From positions 1 to 12,817 of the forward strand of contig JBHHYN010000082.1 of NCBI GenBank assembly GCA_046757565.1: a DNA stretch of 12,817 nucleotides, read 5' to 3'. Within the stretch, counting starts at the first letter, position 1, and every line of letters starts with the position of its first letter. The notes under the pieces were generated by a model. It was not told the origin of the DNA. It did not search any database and was given only the letters and a program-made list of their open reading frames with translations. Made by a program: the position numbers and the translations under genes. This DNA comes from JBHHYN01 sp046757565. Its GTDB lineage: Bacteria > Pseudomonadota > Gammaproteobacteria > Eutrophobiales > Eutrophobiaceae. Positions 1 to 7,401 of the stretch are shown piece by piece.

Positions 1-58
1 TAGAGCTTCCATTATTACGGATCTTAGCATAGGGAGGCGATGTTTACGTTTTTTTACA

Positions 59-2683
59 TTAAAGTTGTCTGGCCAGCAGGCTGGGCAAGACAATCAACAT
101 GCAAATCAAGGTCATACCAATACCGATGCTGAGCAACTCTCCCATGCTCGCCGTGCCTGCATGGGGGGAGAAGGCCAGGTTTCCGATGCCGCCGATGGTG
201 GTCAATGCGCTGACCAGAATCGCCTTTGCCGAACTCGTTGCCAACAGATTATTATCTGTCGGCATGGCTGTACGGAAACGATGCATGATATGGATGCCGC
301 TGTCGACACCGATTCCCAACAGCAGTGGCAGTGCGATAATGTTTGCGAAATTAAGAGGGATATTGAGTAAGACACTGATGGCGCCGGTACAGATTGCAGC
401 CAGTAACAGTGGCAAAAGTATGTAGAGTGTATCCCTTTTATATCTAAGCAATATCAGGAGAAGCAGGGTAATGGCGCCGAAGGCATACAGAAATGCCTGT
501 TGAAACGCTTTGACCACCGTATCGCCGGCCTCGATCCTGATAACGGGCGATCCGATCGTTCGCGGCTCGGTGTTTTGCAGTTGTGTCACAAAGCGCCGTA
601 ATGCACCGTTATGTTGCACGTTTTCACGGGGGCTGATCTCGATTAAGTAACGTTCCGCCTCCTTATTGTACCAACGTCTGGTCAGTTCCTGTGGTAACTC
701 CTTTATGGTGACGTTATGCGCATTCAGTGACGCCCGCAGATCCTCCAGCCTGCCCGGAAGGGAGCCGAGCAGGCTTTGCTCCAGCTCTTTTAATGCCTGC
801 GCACGTGCGGAAATGTCGAGTCGGGATAAATCTTCAAGATAGCTGCGGAGGTTTCTTCGCAAGTAGGTCAGCTCCGGTTGGTCCGGTGTCAGCCGCATGC
901 TTTGCAGTTTGTCTGTTAACGATTTAACGGCATTTAAACGCCCTTTATCAGTCACCGGCGTTGAGTCCGTCTCCTCCGGCAGGTCGGCAAGCAGCAAATT
1001 CATCTCCTCAATGATCGCGAGTTTTTCATCCTGATCTTGCGGGATAAAATCCTCAAGCCAGACGGTCTTGTCAACCAGCGGCAAGCGCTTGTATTTTTCA
1101 ATCAGATTGACCGCATCTTCCCTACCCTTGGCCAGGACGATGCCGGTCCAGGGAGATGTATCGCTGTCCGCCAGCAGGTCCTTGAAAGTTTTGACGGATT
1201 CGTTATGCGGGTCCTGCAGGTTCAAGGTGTTGCGATCGAAACGCAGTTGTGTGAGCAAGCTGATGGATATCAACGCCAGCAGCAGCGAGATCCGTCTGAT
1301 AGAGCGTCCATGAGTAAACGGAAATGACAACAGGCGGTTGATTTTTTCCGGTTTCTTCAAGGTCCTTTTTTTGCGGCCTGTTCTGAATGGGAACAGACTG
1401 AGCAGGGCGGGAAGTAGTGTCAGTGTCACGGCAAGGCTGATAAACATACCGGTGCCCGAGATCAAACCGAGTTCCGCAACGCCATCGTAGTCTGTCGGGA
1501 TAAAGGCATAGAAACCAATGGCCGTTGTCGCAGCACACAGAAACATGGAACTACCGATATTGACAGAACATTCCCTTATCGCTTCGCTGTTATCTTTACC
1601 TTCATTGTGCAGCTCCCGGTAGCGCAGGCAATAATGAATGGCGAAATCAACACCCAGGCCGATATATAACACGGCAAAGGCGACGGAGATAAGATTTAAT
1701 TCGCCGACGGCAAAGGCGGCGAAGGCCGCGGTCAAAATAAGGCCCGTAATAAGTGTTACCAGGGTAGCCAGTACCAGACGTAATGAGCCCAGTCCAAACA
1801 GCATAATCAGGCTGACAAAGCCAAGCGCCAGCACCACCGCGATCTCGGTCCCCCGGGTAACGCTGAGTAATTCCTCATACGCCAGGGCGACACTGCCGGT
1901 CAGGCGCATACGGGCGCCGATATCTTTCTCGATACCGAGTTTTTCCGAGAGTTCATGCAACCTGTTGACAGCGGCCTTCGCTGGAAACAGGCTACTGAAG
2001 TCCAGGTTGGGTTGCAGAATGATGAATTGCCGCTGGATCCGGTTCGTTTTGTCACCGCCACTCATCAGTCTTCGCCAGGAGACGCGGTAGGCTTGCTGAT
2101 GCCGGGCGGAAACAAGGGCGGTATTGATCTGGGTCAGCAGCGGCGTTATGTCGATCTGCTCGCCGCGCGCCTGTGCGTCCAGGGCTTCGGACAGCATGGA
2201 AAACAGGCCACGCAAACTCTGGTCTTGTATCAGCCGGGACAGGAACGGCTGGATCGCTGCGAGTCTGTCGGACAGGTCCTGGAGTTCCTCGGTATCGAGG
2301 AACAGCAGTCCGGACTCCCGGAATAGAGGCAGCGCCTGGGGATAGTAAACGCTCTTGAACAGTCTGGTTTCTTTCAGTAATGCCTGATACAGCAGTCTGG
2401 CGGCGTCCTCCGCCTGGTCGGCGGTATTCGCTTCGATAACGACCAATAGATTATCGGTATCCTCGGGAAAGAGGCGATCATATTCCAGATCGAACTGGCG
2501 CCAGGGCAACTCCGGTGACAACATGTTACGGGCTTCCGTGTTCATTCCCAGGTTGTTTTTCGCATACTGGAAGGCGAATAACGTTGCCGCGATGGTCAAT
2601 ACCAGGACCAGGACCCGATAGTGTTGTACGAAACCGATCCAGCCCCGCAGCAGGGAAAGTGAGTAGTATTTAAACTGTTTCAT
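59..2683 (-). CDS. hpnN: HpnN, RND/MMPL-family hopanoid transporter
   Basis: This is an 874-residue inner-membrane exporter of the RND superfamily (MMPL branch). HpnN proteins are known to move hopanoids from the inner to the outer membrane. The protein has the duplicated RND plan. A membrane helix near residues 22-42 is followed by a large soluble domain (about 45-275) and then a helix bundle (about 280-430) carrying the motif GVDFAIH at 344-350. A lysine/arginine-rich linker (437-448), a second first-helix (about 463-480), a second soluble domain (about 485-725) and a second bundle follow, with GVDSGIH at 792-798. The length is normal for the family and the ORF looks intact. It is the last gene of the minus-strand set here, 110 bases after the dioxygenase stop. 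No good ribosome-binding site is visible before its ATG. The HpnN call rests on architecture plus neighbours; a generic MMPL lipid exporter is the alternative. Confidence 0.9.
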   Translation of the reverse strand: MKQFKYYSLSLLRGWIGFVQHYRVLVLVLTIAATLFAFQYAKNNLGMNTEARNMLSPELPWRQFDLEYDRLFPEDTDNLLVVIEANTADQAEDAARLLYQALLKETRLFKSVYYPQALPLFRESGLLFLDTEELQDLSDRLAAIQPFLSRLIQDQSLRGLFSMLSEALDAQARGEQIDITPLLTQINTALVSARHQQAYRVSWRRLMSGGDKTNRIQRQFIILQPNLDFSSLFPAKAAVNRLHELSEKLGIEKDIGARMRLTGSVALAYEELLSVTRGTEIAVVLALGFVSLIMLFGLGSLRLVLATLVTLITGLILTAAFAAFAVGELNLISVAFAVLYIGLGVDFAIHYCLRYRELHNEGKDNSEAIRECSVNIGSSMFLCAATTAIGFYAFIPTDYDGVAELGLISGTGMFISLAVTLTLLPALLSLFPFRTGRKKRTLKKPEKINRLLSFPFTHGRSIRRISLLLALISISLLTQLRFDRNTLNLQDPHNESVKTFKDLLADSDTSPWTGIVLAKGREDAVNLIEKYKRLPLVDKTVWLEDFIPQDQDEKLAIIEEMNLLLADLPEETDSTPVTDKGRLNAVKSLTDKLQSMRLTPDQPELTYLRRNLRSYLEDLSRLDISARAQALKELEQSLLGSLPGRLEDLRASLNAHNVTIKELPQELTRRWYNKEAERYLIEISPRENVQHNGALRRFVTQLQNTEPRTIGSPVIRIEAGDTVVKAFQQAFLYAFGAITLLLLILLRYKRDTLYILLPLLLAAICTGAISVLLNIPLNFANIIALPLLLGIGVDSGIHIMHRFRTAMPTDNNLLATSSAKAILVSALTTIGGIGNLAFSPHAGTASMGELLSIGIGMTLICMLIVLPSLLARQL

Positions 2684-2793
2684 TATGGTCTGTATGGAAG
2701 CGGAAGCCGGTTAGTGGTGCGGGTGCTGGTTGTATGGTATCGCTGAATGCCAATCGGGGGGTCAGATTAATAATGAAGTGCTGTATTAGCGGG

Positions 2794-3537
2794 CTAGACC
2801 CGGAAGACGTAGTCCTTGTCCGGTGAGCGCTCACAGTCGGGCGGATAACTCCGGCGTTTGTCGCAGTAGTATTGACGCCGGTGATCCCCGTCTGCAAGCC
2901 GGTTATAGGTGACATACAGGACCCGCCTGGCCTGATTGGTGAGATTAGGACCGGAGCGGTGTGGCACGAACGAGTCAAAAAATAGAGCATCCCCCGGTTC
3001 GGTGGGCAGTGCCACATAGTCATGGGCATCTTCATCCAGGGGTTGCCACCTCTCTCCGATCAGTCCCTGTGTATGTTGGCCGGCTGCTATTTCCAGGCAG
3101 CCGTTTTCCCTGGTGCAGGGATCAATGGTAAGCAGGGCCGTAATATGCAGCTCCGCATAACTGTCCCAGCCTGCCTGAACATCCTGGTGAGCCTTGAAGC
3201 CATCGCCTCCCGGCATCTTGAAATTGATCTTGTCTTTGAAAAGAATGGCCTCTTGCCCAAACAGTTGCGAGACACATCCCTTCAACCTGTCATCGTTAAA
3301 CAAGGCGTTAAATCCCTGGTGATACGGCCCGATGTCCTCCATACGGCACAGGAGGCGTTTATCGGGATCCAGCCTGCTTTGCTCGAAGTACATCATGTAT
3401 TTCCCCGCTATTTCGGGATAGTCGCTCACCTCCCGGGTCCAGGCGGTAATTTTGCCCATCTCATCCCTGTCATAGAGTGCGTTTACCAGGACAAAACCGT
3501 CCCGTTCAAAATTACTGATTTGTTGCTCTGTCAACAT
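2794..3537 (-). CDS. Phytanoyl-CoA dioxygenase (PhyH) family Fe(II)/2-oxoglutarate oxygenase
   Basis: This 247-residue soluble, probably cytosolic, non-heme iron dioxygenase has a complete active site. The iron-binding HxD is His117-Asp119 in FKAHQDVQAGW, and the distal His193 lies in FVPHRSGPN. Arg204/Arg205 (QARRVLYVTYN) probably bind the 2-oxoglutarate carboxylate. Such enzymes couple 2-oxoglutarate decarboxylation to hydroxylation of an unactivated carbon. The C-terminus (YYCDKRRSYPPDCER, ending DYVFRV) resembles, from memory, the PhyH subgroup that contains the 2-aminoethylphosphonate hydroxylase PhnY*; this needs a tree. It lies between hpnG (84-base gap) and hpnN (110-base gap) on the same strand, so co-transcription is plausible. 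It is not one of the named hpn genes. The substrate is unknown: a hopanoid side chain, a lipid head group or a small phosphonate are all possible. The ATG start is followed by the family-typical opening (TEQQISNFERDGFVLV). Confidence 0.88.
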   Translation of the reverse strand: MLTEQQISNFERDGFVLVNALYDRDEMGKITAWTREVSDYPEIAGKYMMYFEQSRLDPDKRLLCRMEDIGPYHQGFNALFNDDRLKGCVSQLFGQEAILFKDKINFKMPGGDGFKAHQDVQAGWDSYAELHITALLTIDPCTRENGCLEIAAGQHTQGLIGERWQPLDEDAHDYVALPTEPGDALFFDSFVPHRSGPNLTNQARRVLYVTYNRLADGDHRRQYYCDKRRSYPPDCERSPDKDYVFRV

Positions 3538-3621
3538 GGCGAATTATTTTCCCCGGCGTCACGAAATCGATGGCCCTTATAAACCCTTTGTCAGGGTATG
3601 ACAAGCTTGCTGCCTTAAAAC

Positions 3622-4335
3622 TCATTCATTCCCCAAAACCTGTTCAAGCCGTCGTCCGATCCACTTCAGGGTCTTTGCGGCAGCCATGAACCCCGTGGCA
3701 AGTTGTATCAGTTGTGGAATTTGTCCCGGACGGGTAGCCAGCATCTTGATCAACCGCGTTACCCTTATCCGCCCGTAGGCATCGCTGACCGCTATTACTG
3801 CGTCAGGGATCATCATTTTTGAGGAATCACTGATGGCGCGGATGACGATGTAGGGAATTTCATGTTTTGCCGCAATACCGGCAATGGCCGCGCTTTCCAT
3901 ATCAACCGCCTGGGAACCAATCTCTTGTTGCAATGACCATTTGTCGGCGGCAGTGGTCAACACGTGCATGGAATCGGCAAGCTGACCGAGATAAATACTA
4001 CATGGGCAATCGCTCAGCCGGTTTACCGTGGATGAACGCCACTGACTTGCGGTGGGGTAAATTTGGCCGCCCGTAGCGGCGATTGTTTCGGGGATGATGA
4101 GATCGCCCGGCTCAAGATCAGCGCTGGTCGCCCCGGCTGTCCCGCAACTCACAAGCCTTTCGGCGCCGACATCGATCAGTTGCCGGGCGGCGCGTTTCGC
4201 CCGCTCCGCGCCCATGCCGCAGACGAGCAGGGTGGTGTGATCGTTAATAGTAACCAGGGTCTCGGGCCTGGGAGAATAACCGATGAGACAGGCTGCTTCG
4301 GGCGTCAAAGCGGTAATTATGCCCGTCTGTTTCAA
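3622..4335 (-). CDS. hpnG: HpnG, adenosylhopane nucleoside phosphorylase-like enzyme
   Basis: This 237-residue protein belongs to the purine nucleoside phosphorylase / MTA-SAH nucleosidase (PNP_UDP_1) fold. HpnG releases adenine from adenosylhopane, giving a ribosyl- or phosphoribosyl-hopane on the way to bacteriohopanetetrol and aminotriol. Family landmarks are the first strand GIITALTPEA (5-14), the phosphate-loop-like SCGTAG (63-68) with EPGDLIIP (75-82), the ribose-site VDMESAA (144-150), and the catalytic Asp170 in RAISDSS. The start codon is TTG at 4335. An in-frame TGA lies only two codons upstream, and the conserved first strand begins four residues in, so TTG is effectively forced. 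The gene begins 11 bases after the squalene synthase stop, so the two are surely co-transcribed. The basic, helical C-terminus (about 195-237) could associate with membrane; that is inference. A plain MTA/SAH nucleosidase is the alternative, made unlikely by context. Confidence 0.9.
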   Translation of the reverse strand: MKQTGIITALTPEAACLIGYSPRPETLVTINDHTTLLVCGMGAERAKRAARQLIDVGAERLVSCGTAGATSADLEPGDLIIPETIAATGGQIYPTASQWRSSTVNRLSDCPCSIYLGQLADSMHVLTTAADKWSLQQEIGSQAVDMESAAIAGIAAKHEIPYIVIRAISDSSKMMIPDAVIAVSDAYGRIRVTRLIKMLATRPGQIPQLIQLATGFMAAAKTLKWIGRRLEQVLGNE

Positions 4336-4346
4336 TTTTCAGGCTG

Positions 4347-5426
4347 TTAGGCCGCCTTAGGGGCAGGCGGGATTTTAACGGATAAATCCTCTTCAGGCAG
4401 GTGCCTTGATATGATCCGAAACAGCAATTTCAGTAAACCATCGTGGCGGGTCAACAGATTGGTAAAAAATATCGTCGCCTTGACACTGCGGCGGGAGATC
4501 TTGACCTCCTGGCCGCAGGTAAAGGCACGGTTTCTGTTTATTTTTCGCAGAGTCAGTACCGCCATGCCCAGTGCCCACAGGCAGAAGCGCCTGATGCCCT
4601 GTTCATGGCGCGGAATTAACAAGGTATAGTGCAGCGCATTGGCGAGATGTGCCCTGGCAATGCCAATCAGATGTCCCAGTGCCTGCTGGAATTCCTTGCC
4701 GTTGTTCCCGGCGTGGATCTCCTTCAGATCGCAGCCGTATTGCTGGAAAGTATGACGGGGCAGCCAGCACATGTCCCGTTTCTGATCGTCCCAGATGTCC
4801 TTGATAATATTGGTCATCTGCAGTCCCTGACCGAATGATACGGCCAGTTGCATGAGTTGATCGTGGTGCCGGTCTATGTCCCGTGAGTAATCGCAGAACA
4901 GCTCCGTGAGCATTTCTCCGACAACACCGGCGACGAAGTAGCAATAGGCGTCCATGTCAGGTTGGTCCCTGAGTCCATTCTTTACATTTGTCCCCTGGTA
5001 GCGGGTCATCCCTTGCGCCATGATGCGGATACAGCGTTCCAATGCGGCGTGTTGCCTCGGGCTGAAACTGTGGGTGATGCGAATCACCGCCGGGGTGTGT
5101 TCGATGAGGTCACGCTCATCATCTGTCGCGGCAGGGGAGAGGAGGGGAAGCAGGTTCGATGCAAAATCTTCGGCAGATTCACTGCCGCTGACGACATTAA
5201 TAAAGCGTTCAGAAAATTCGCGCTTGCTGTCGAATGGCATCTGTTTATCGTCTTCAATCGTGTCCGCGATGCGGCACAGCAGATAGGCATTGCTGGTAAC
5301 ACGGGACAGGGGCGCAGGCAGTTGCGGGATGGTCAGTGCAAAGGTCCTGGACACGCCCTGCAGGATGGTGTCCTGATAGGACTCCTCCACCGGATCCGGT
5401 GCTGTGCTGGATCGTTCCCCCTTCAT
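4347..5426 (-). CDS. Squalene synthase, one-step (eukaryote-like) type
   Basis: This 359-residue trans-isoprenyl diphosphate synthase condenses two farnesyl diphosphates head-to-head to make squalene, the precursor cyclised to hopene. It has the SRTFAL motif (26-31), the first aspartate-rich motif DTIEDD (55-60) preceded by AYLLCRIA, the central helix YCYFVAGVVGEMLTELF (161-177), and the second aspartate motif NIIKDIWDD (206-214) followed by RDMCWLP. DTIEDD closely matches the DTVEDD of eukaryotic and some methanotroph squalene synthases. It is unlike the DDxxD forms of bacterial HpnC and HpnD, which work with HpnE in a three-step route. No hpnC, hpnD or hpnE lies beside it. There is no obvious C-terminal membrane anchor. 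It is the first gene of the minus-strand arm, reading away from a 242-base AT-rich spacer. A weak AGAAG ribosome-binding site lies about 8 bases before the ATG. A phytoene synthase is the less likely alternative. Confidence 0.88.
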   Translation of the reverse strand: MKGERSSTAPDPVEESYQDTILQGVSRTFALTIPQLPAPLSRVTSNAYLLCRIADTIEDDKQMPFDSKREFSERFINVVSGSESAEDFASNLLPLLSPAATDDERDLIEHTPAVIRITHSFSPRQHAALERCIRIMAQGMTRYQGTNVKNGLRDQPDMDAYCYFVAGVVGEMLTELFCDYSRDIDRHHDQLMQLAVSFGQGLQMTNIIKDIWDDQKRDMCWLPRHTFQQYGCDLKEIHAGNNGKEFQQALGHLIGIARAHLANALHYTLLIPRHEQGIRRFCLWALGMAVLTLRKINRNRAFTCGQEVKISRRSVKATIFFTNLLTRHDGLLKLLFRIISRHLPEEDLSVKIPPAPKAA

Positions 5427-5668
5427 ATCAAGATCTTCTGTAATAGCCTGAACCGGCTTGATTTGAATATACTATTTTATGATAAATATGTGTCTGTTGG
5501 GAAATTTTTAGCTTGCCGCCAGATAACCTGAACGTCATGCAGGCTGGTTGGACCGCTTTGCATGGAGATAGTTTTAAACAGTTCTAAATGATAGTGTATA
5601 GAAAAATGTTTTGTGTACTAAATAACTAACCGGCCTGATACCTGTTGATATGACTTCCCGATAATAGT
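5427..5668. promoter_or_regulatory. Divergent AT-rich promoter spacer
   Basis: This 242-base spacer separates the squalene synthase start (minus) from the CoA-transferase start (plus) and must hold promoters for both arms. The part nearest the minus-strand gene is very AT-rich (about 5461-5510) and contains several -10-like hexamers on the minus strand (TAAAAT, TAGTAT, TATATT), none with a convincing -35 box. On the plus strand TTAAAC (5574-5579) and TATAGA (5597-5602), 17 bases apart, form a weak sigma-70-like pair that would give a leader of about 60 bases. I saw no clear operator palindrome or riboswitch. Confidence 0.45.
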
Positions 5669-6544
5669 GTGGCGGAAATCACGAAATTAAGTGAGGCGAT
5701 CAGCGCGCTGATTCATGACGGCGATAGCGTGATTACTGAAGGGTTCACCCATCTTATTCCCCATGCGGCGGGTCATGAGATCGTACGCCAGTCCAGGCAG
5801 GAACTGTGCCTGATTAAAATGACGCCGGATATCATCTGCGATCAAATCATCGGGATGGGTTTGGTCCGGCAGTTGCGCTTCTCCTGGGGCGGTAATCCTG
5901 GTGTCGGTTCTCTGCATCGTTTGCGCGACGCCGTCGAAAATGCATGGCCCCGGCCGATAAAACTGGCTGAAAGGAGCCATGCGGATCTGGCAACGGCCTA
6001 TGCGGCCGGCGCCGGCGGTTTACCGTTCGGCGTTATCCGGGGCTATACCGGTACGGATTTATCCGGGAAGAACTCTGATGAAATCAGGCCGATAAACTGC
6101 CCGTTCAGCGGAGAAAAATTGATGGCCGTCAAGGCAGTCAACGCCGATGTCGCGGTGATCCATGCGCAACGGGCGGACAGGAGAGGAAACGTCCAGTTGT
6201 GGGGCATCATGGGGATACAGAAAGAGGCGGTCCTGTGCGCGCAACGTTCGATTGTAACGGTAGAGGAGGTAGTCGATGAACTGGAGCCTGTCCCGGATCA
6301 GGTCATTCTGCCCGGCTGGATTGTTACGGCCGTCTGTGAAGTGCCCGGTGGCGCGCACCCTTCCTACACCCTTGGGTATGATAAGCGGGACAACCAGTTT
6401 TATTCGGACTGGGACGCCATCTCCCGTGACCGGGAAGGTTTCCGTCACTGGATGGAAAGACATGTGTTAGGCACCGATGATTTTGAGGAATTCAAGCGCA
6501 GTCTGGGCGCCGCACAGAAACAGGAGCACAGTGGTGCATCCTGA
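5669..6544 (+). CDS. CoA-transferase subunit A (CatI-like, glutaconate/3-oxoadipate CoA-transferase family)
   Basis: This is the 291-residue alpha subunit of a class I CoA-transferase. It has the GDSVITEGFTHLIPHAAGHE opening (18-37), the LIGxG-like segment (IIGMGLVRQL, 60-69), FSWGGNPGVGSLHRLRDAVE (71-90), and AAGAGGLPFGVIRGYTGTD (112-130). The overall pattern matches my memory of CatI, the 3-oxoadipate CoA-transferase alpha subunit of Pseudomonas. More distantly it matches glutaconate CoA-transferase A and the steroid ring-opening hydrolase subunit IpdA. The reaction would be transfer of CoA between acids, or ring-opening hydrolysis in the IpdAB branch. The start is GTG (5669) with no clear Shine-Dalgarno, but stop codons close the frame just upstream and the family N-terminus begins here. 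It overlaps the subunit B gene, indicating a heteromer. No aromatic-degradation genes are nearby, so the substrate is unknown. Confidence 0.87.
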   Translation: MAEITKLSEAISALIHDGDSVITEGFTHLIPHAAGHEIVRQSRQELCLIKMTPDIICDQIIGMGLVRQLRFSWGGNPGVGSLHRLRDAVENAWPRPIKLAERSHADLATAYAAGAGGLPFGVIRGYTGTDLSGKNSDEIRPINCPFSGEKLMAVKAVNADVAVIHAQRADRRGNVQLWGIMGIQKEAVLCAQRSIVTVEEVVDELEPVPDQVILPGWIVTAVCEVPGGAHPSYTLGYDKRDNQFYSDWDAISRDREGFRHWMERHVLGTDDFEEFKRSLGAAQKQEHSGAS

Positions 6545-7307
6545 CCGTTACACTTCGACCGAGATCATGACCATTGTTGCGGCCAGGTATCTGCATGGCA
6601 ATGCCGTCTGTTTCGTTGGAATCGGTCTGCCCAGTGCGGCGGCCAACCTGGCCCGGTTAACGCATGCCGGGGATATTGTGCTGATCTATGAATCCGGTAC
6701 CATCGGCGCCAAACCGGATGTCTTGCCGCTCTCTATCGGTGATAGCGAACTGGCCGAGACGGCGGATTTTATCGTGCCCGTGCCTGAAATGTTCCGCTAT
6801 TGGTTGCAGGGCGGGCGTATCTCCATGGGATTCTTAGGGGCCGCCCAGATCGACAAGTATGCGAATATCAATACCACAGTTATCGGTGCCTATGAGCAAC
6901 CGCAAGTCAGGCTGCCGGGCGCTGGTGGCGGGCCCGAGATCGCTGCCTGCTGCGCTGAGGTCCTGATTACCTTGCGGCACAGTAAACGGGCATTTGTAGA
7001 AAACCTGGATTTTATTACCACTGTTGGCCATTATCAGGGAAATGGCAGCCGCCAGGGTATCGGTTTGCATAACCAGGGGCCCACTGCGGTGATCACGGAT
7101 TTGGGTATTTTACAGCCCGAACCGGTAACCCGGGAATTAACCCTGACGCACAGGCACCCTGGTGTAACCATTGAGCAGGTCCGGGATGCTACGGGCTGGC
7201 CTCTGAAGTGCGCGGTCGATATATCGGAAACAGAACCGCCCACGGAGTTTGAACTCTCCGTCCTGCGGGCGTTGAATGAACGGACGCAACAGGCACATAC
7301 AGGTTGA
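6534..7307 (+). CDS. CoA-transferase subunit B (CatJ-like)
   Basis: This is the beta subunit partner of the preceding gene, 257 residues from a GTG at 6534. An upstream in-frame ATG at 6477 would lengthen it to 276 residues, but those extra residues lie inside the subunit A gene and do not look like the family. AGGAG at 6522-6526 sits 7 bases before GTG 6534, which favours that start; GTG 6531 is possible. The N-terminus (TSTEIMTIVAARYL) and VCFVGIGLPSAAANLARLTH are typical. LIYESGTIGAKP follows, with the candidate catalytic glutamate of the ESG motif at residue 53. LPLSIGD, MGFLGAAQIDKYANINTT and VRLPGAGGGPEIA then match CatJ / glutaconate CoA-transferase B. The 11-base overlap with subunit A indicates translational coupling. 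The acid substrate cannot be told from sequence alone; CatJ-like 3-oxoadipate activity is only the nearest remembered example. Confidence 0.87.
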   Translation: MHPDRYTSTEIMTIVAARYLHGNAVCFVGIGLPSAAANLARLTHAGDIVLIYESGTIGAKPDVLPLSIGDSELAETADFIVPVPEMFRYWLQGGRISMGFLGAAQIDKYANINTTVIGAYEQPQVRLPGAGGGPEIAACCAEVLITLRHSKRAFVENLDFITTVGHYQGNGSRQGIGLHNQGPTAVITDLGILQPEPVTRELTLTHRHPGVTIEQVRDATGWPLKCAVDISETEPPTEFELSVLRALNERTQQAHTG

Positions 7308-7386
7308 ATCAAAACATCCGTGATAAAGGATCATAAGGCTGGATCGGTAAATCGGGTCTTCCCTCGTTTATGGTCTGTCACTGTTT

Positions 7387-7392
7387 TATAAT
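7387..7392 (+). promoter_or_regulatory. Perfect TATAAT -10 box just upstream of the phosphatidyltransferase
   Basis: TATAAT is a perfect sigma-70 -10 hexamer in the 94-base gap after the CoA-transferase genes. Transcription would start near 7399, about three bases before the ATG at 7402, giving a leaderless or nearly leaderless message. The -35 region is poor (TCGTTT at 7364-7369 with a 17-base spacer). No good ribosome-binding site precedes the ATG; only GGA at 7396-7398. A chance match is possible. Confidence 0.4.
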
Positions 7393-7401
7393 GCGGACAT
7401 C

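Noticed and set aside
1..58. Terminator or small gene downstream of hpnN (T-run at 50-56; GGGAGG before ATG 40)
   Set aside because: No stem-loop precedes the run in the hpnN direction. The plus-strand ATG has a 2-base ribosome-binding spacing and a short frame running antisense to hpnN.
2771..2812. GCGGGCTAG in the dioxygenase-hpnN gap, also found in the 12671-12690 region in the opposite orientation, as a dispersed repeat
   Set aside because: The shared core is only 9 bases, which is expected many times by chance in a window this size.
2670..3035. 121-codon minus-strand open frame overlapping the end of the dioxygenase and the start of hpnN
   Set aside because: It is mostly out of frame within the dioxygenase gene, its sequence is low-complexity and Thr/Pro-rich, and it has no recognisable family.
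3022..3582. 186-codon plus-strand frame opposite the dioxygenase
   Set aside because: It is antisense to a gene with a complete catalytic triad; its residues look like a reverse-strand shadow and it has no ribosome-binding site.
4962..5531. 189-codon plus-strand frame opposite squalene synthase
   Set aside because: It is antisense to a well-conserved enzyme; no family features.
6477..6533. ATG 6477 as the start of CoA-transferase subunit B
   Set aside because: It would create a 68-base overlap and an N-terminal extension unlike the family. The AGGAG at 6522-6526 is correctly spaced for GTG 6534.
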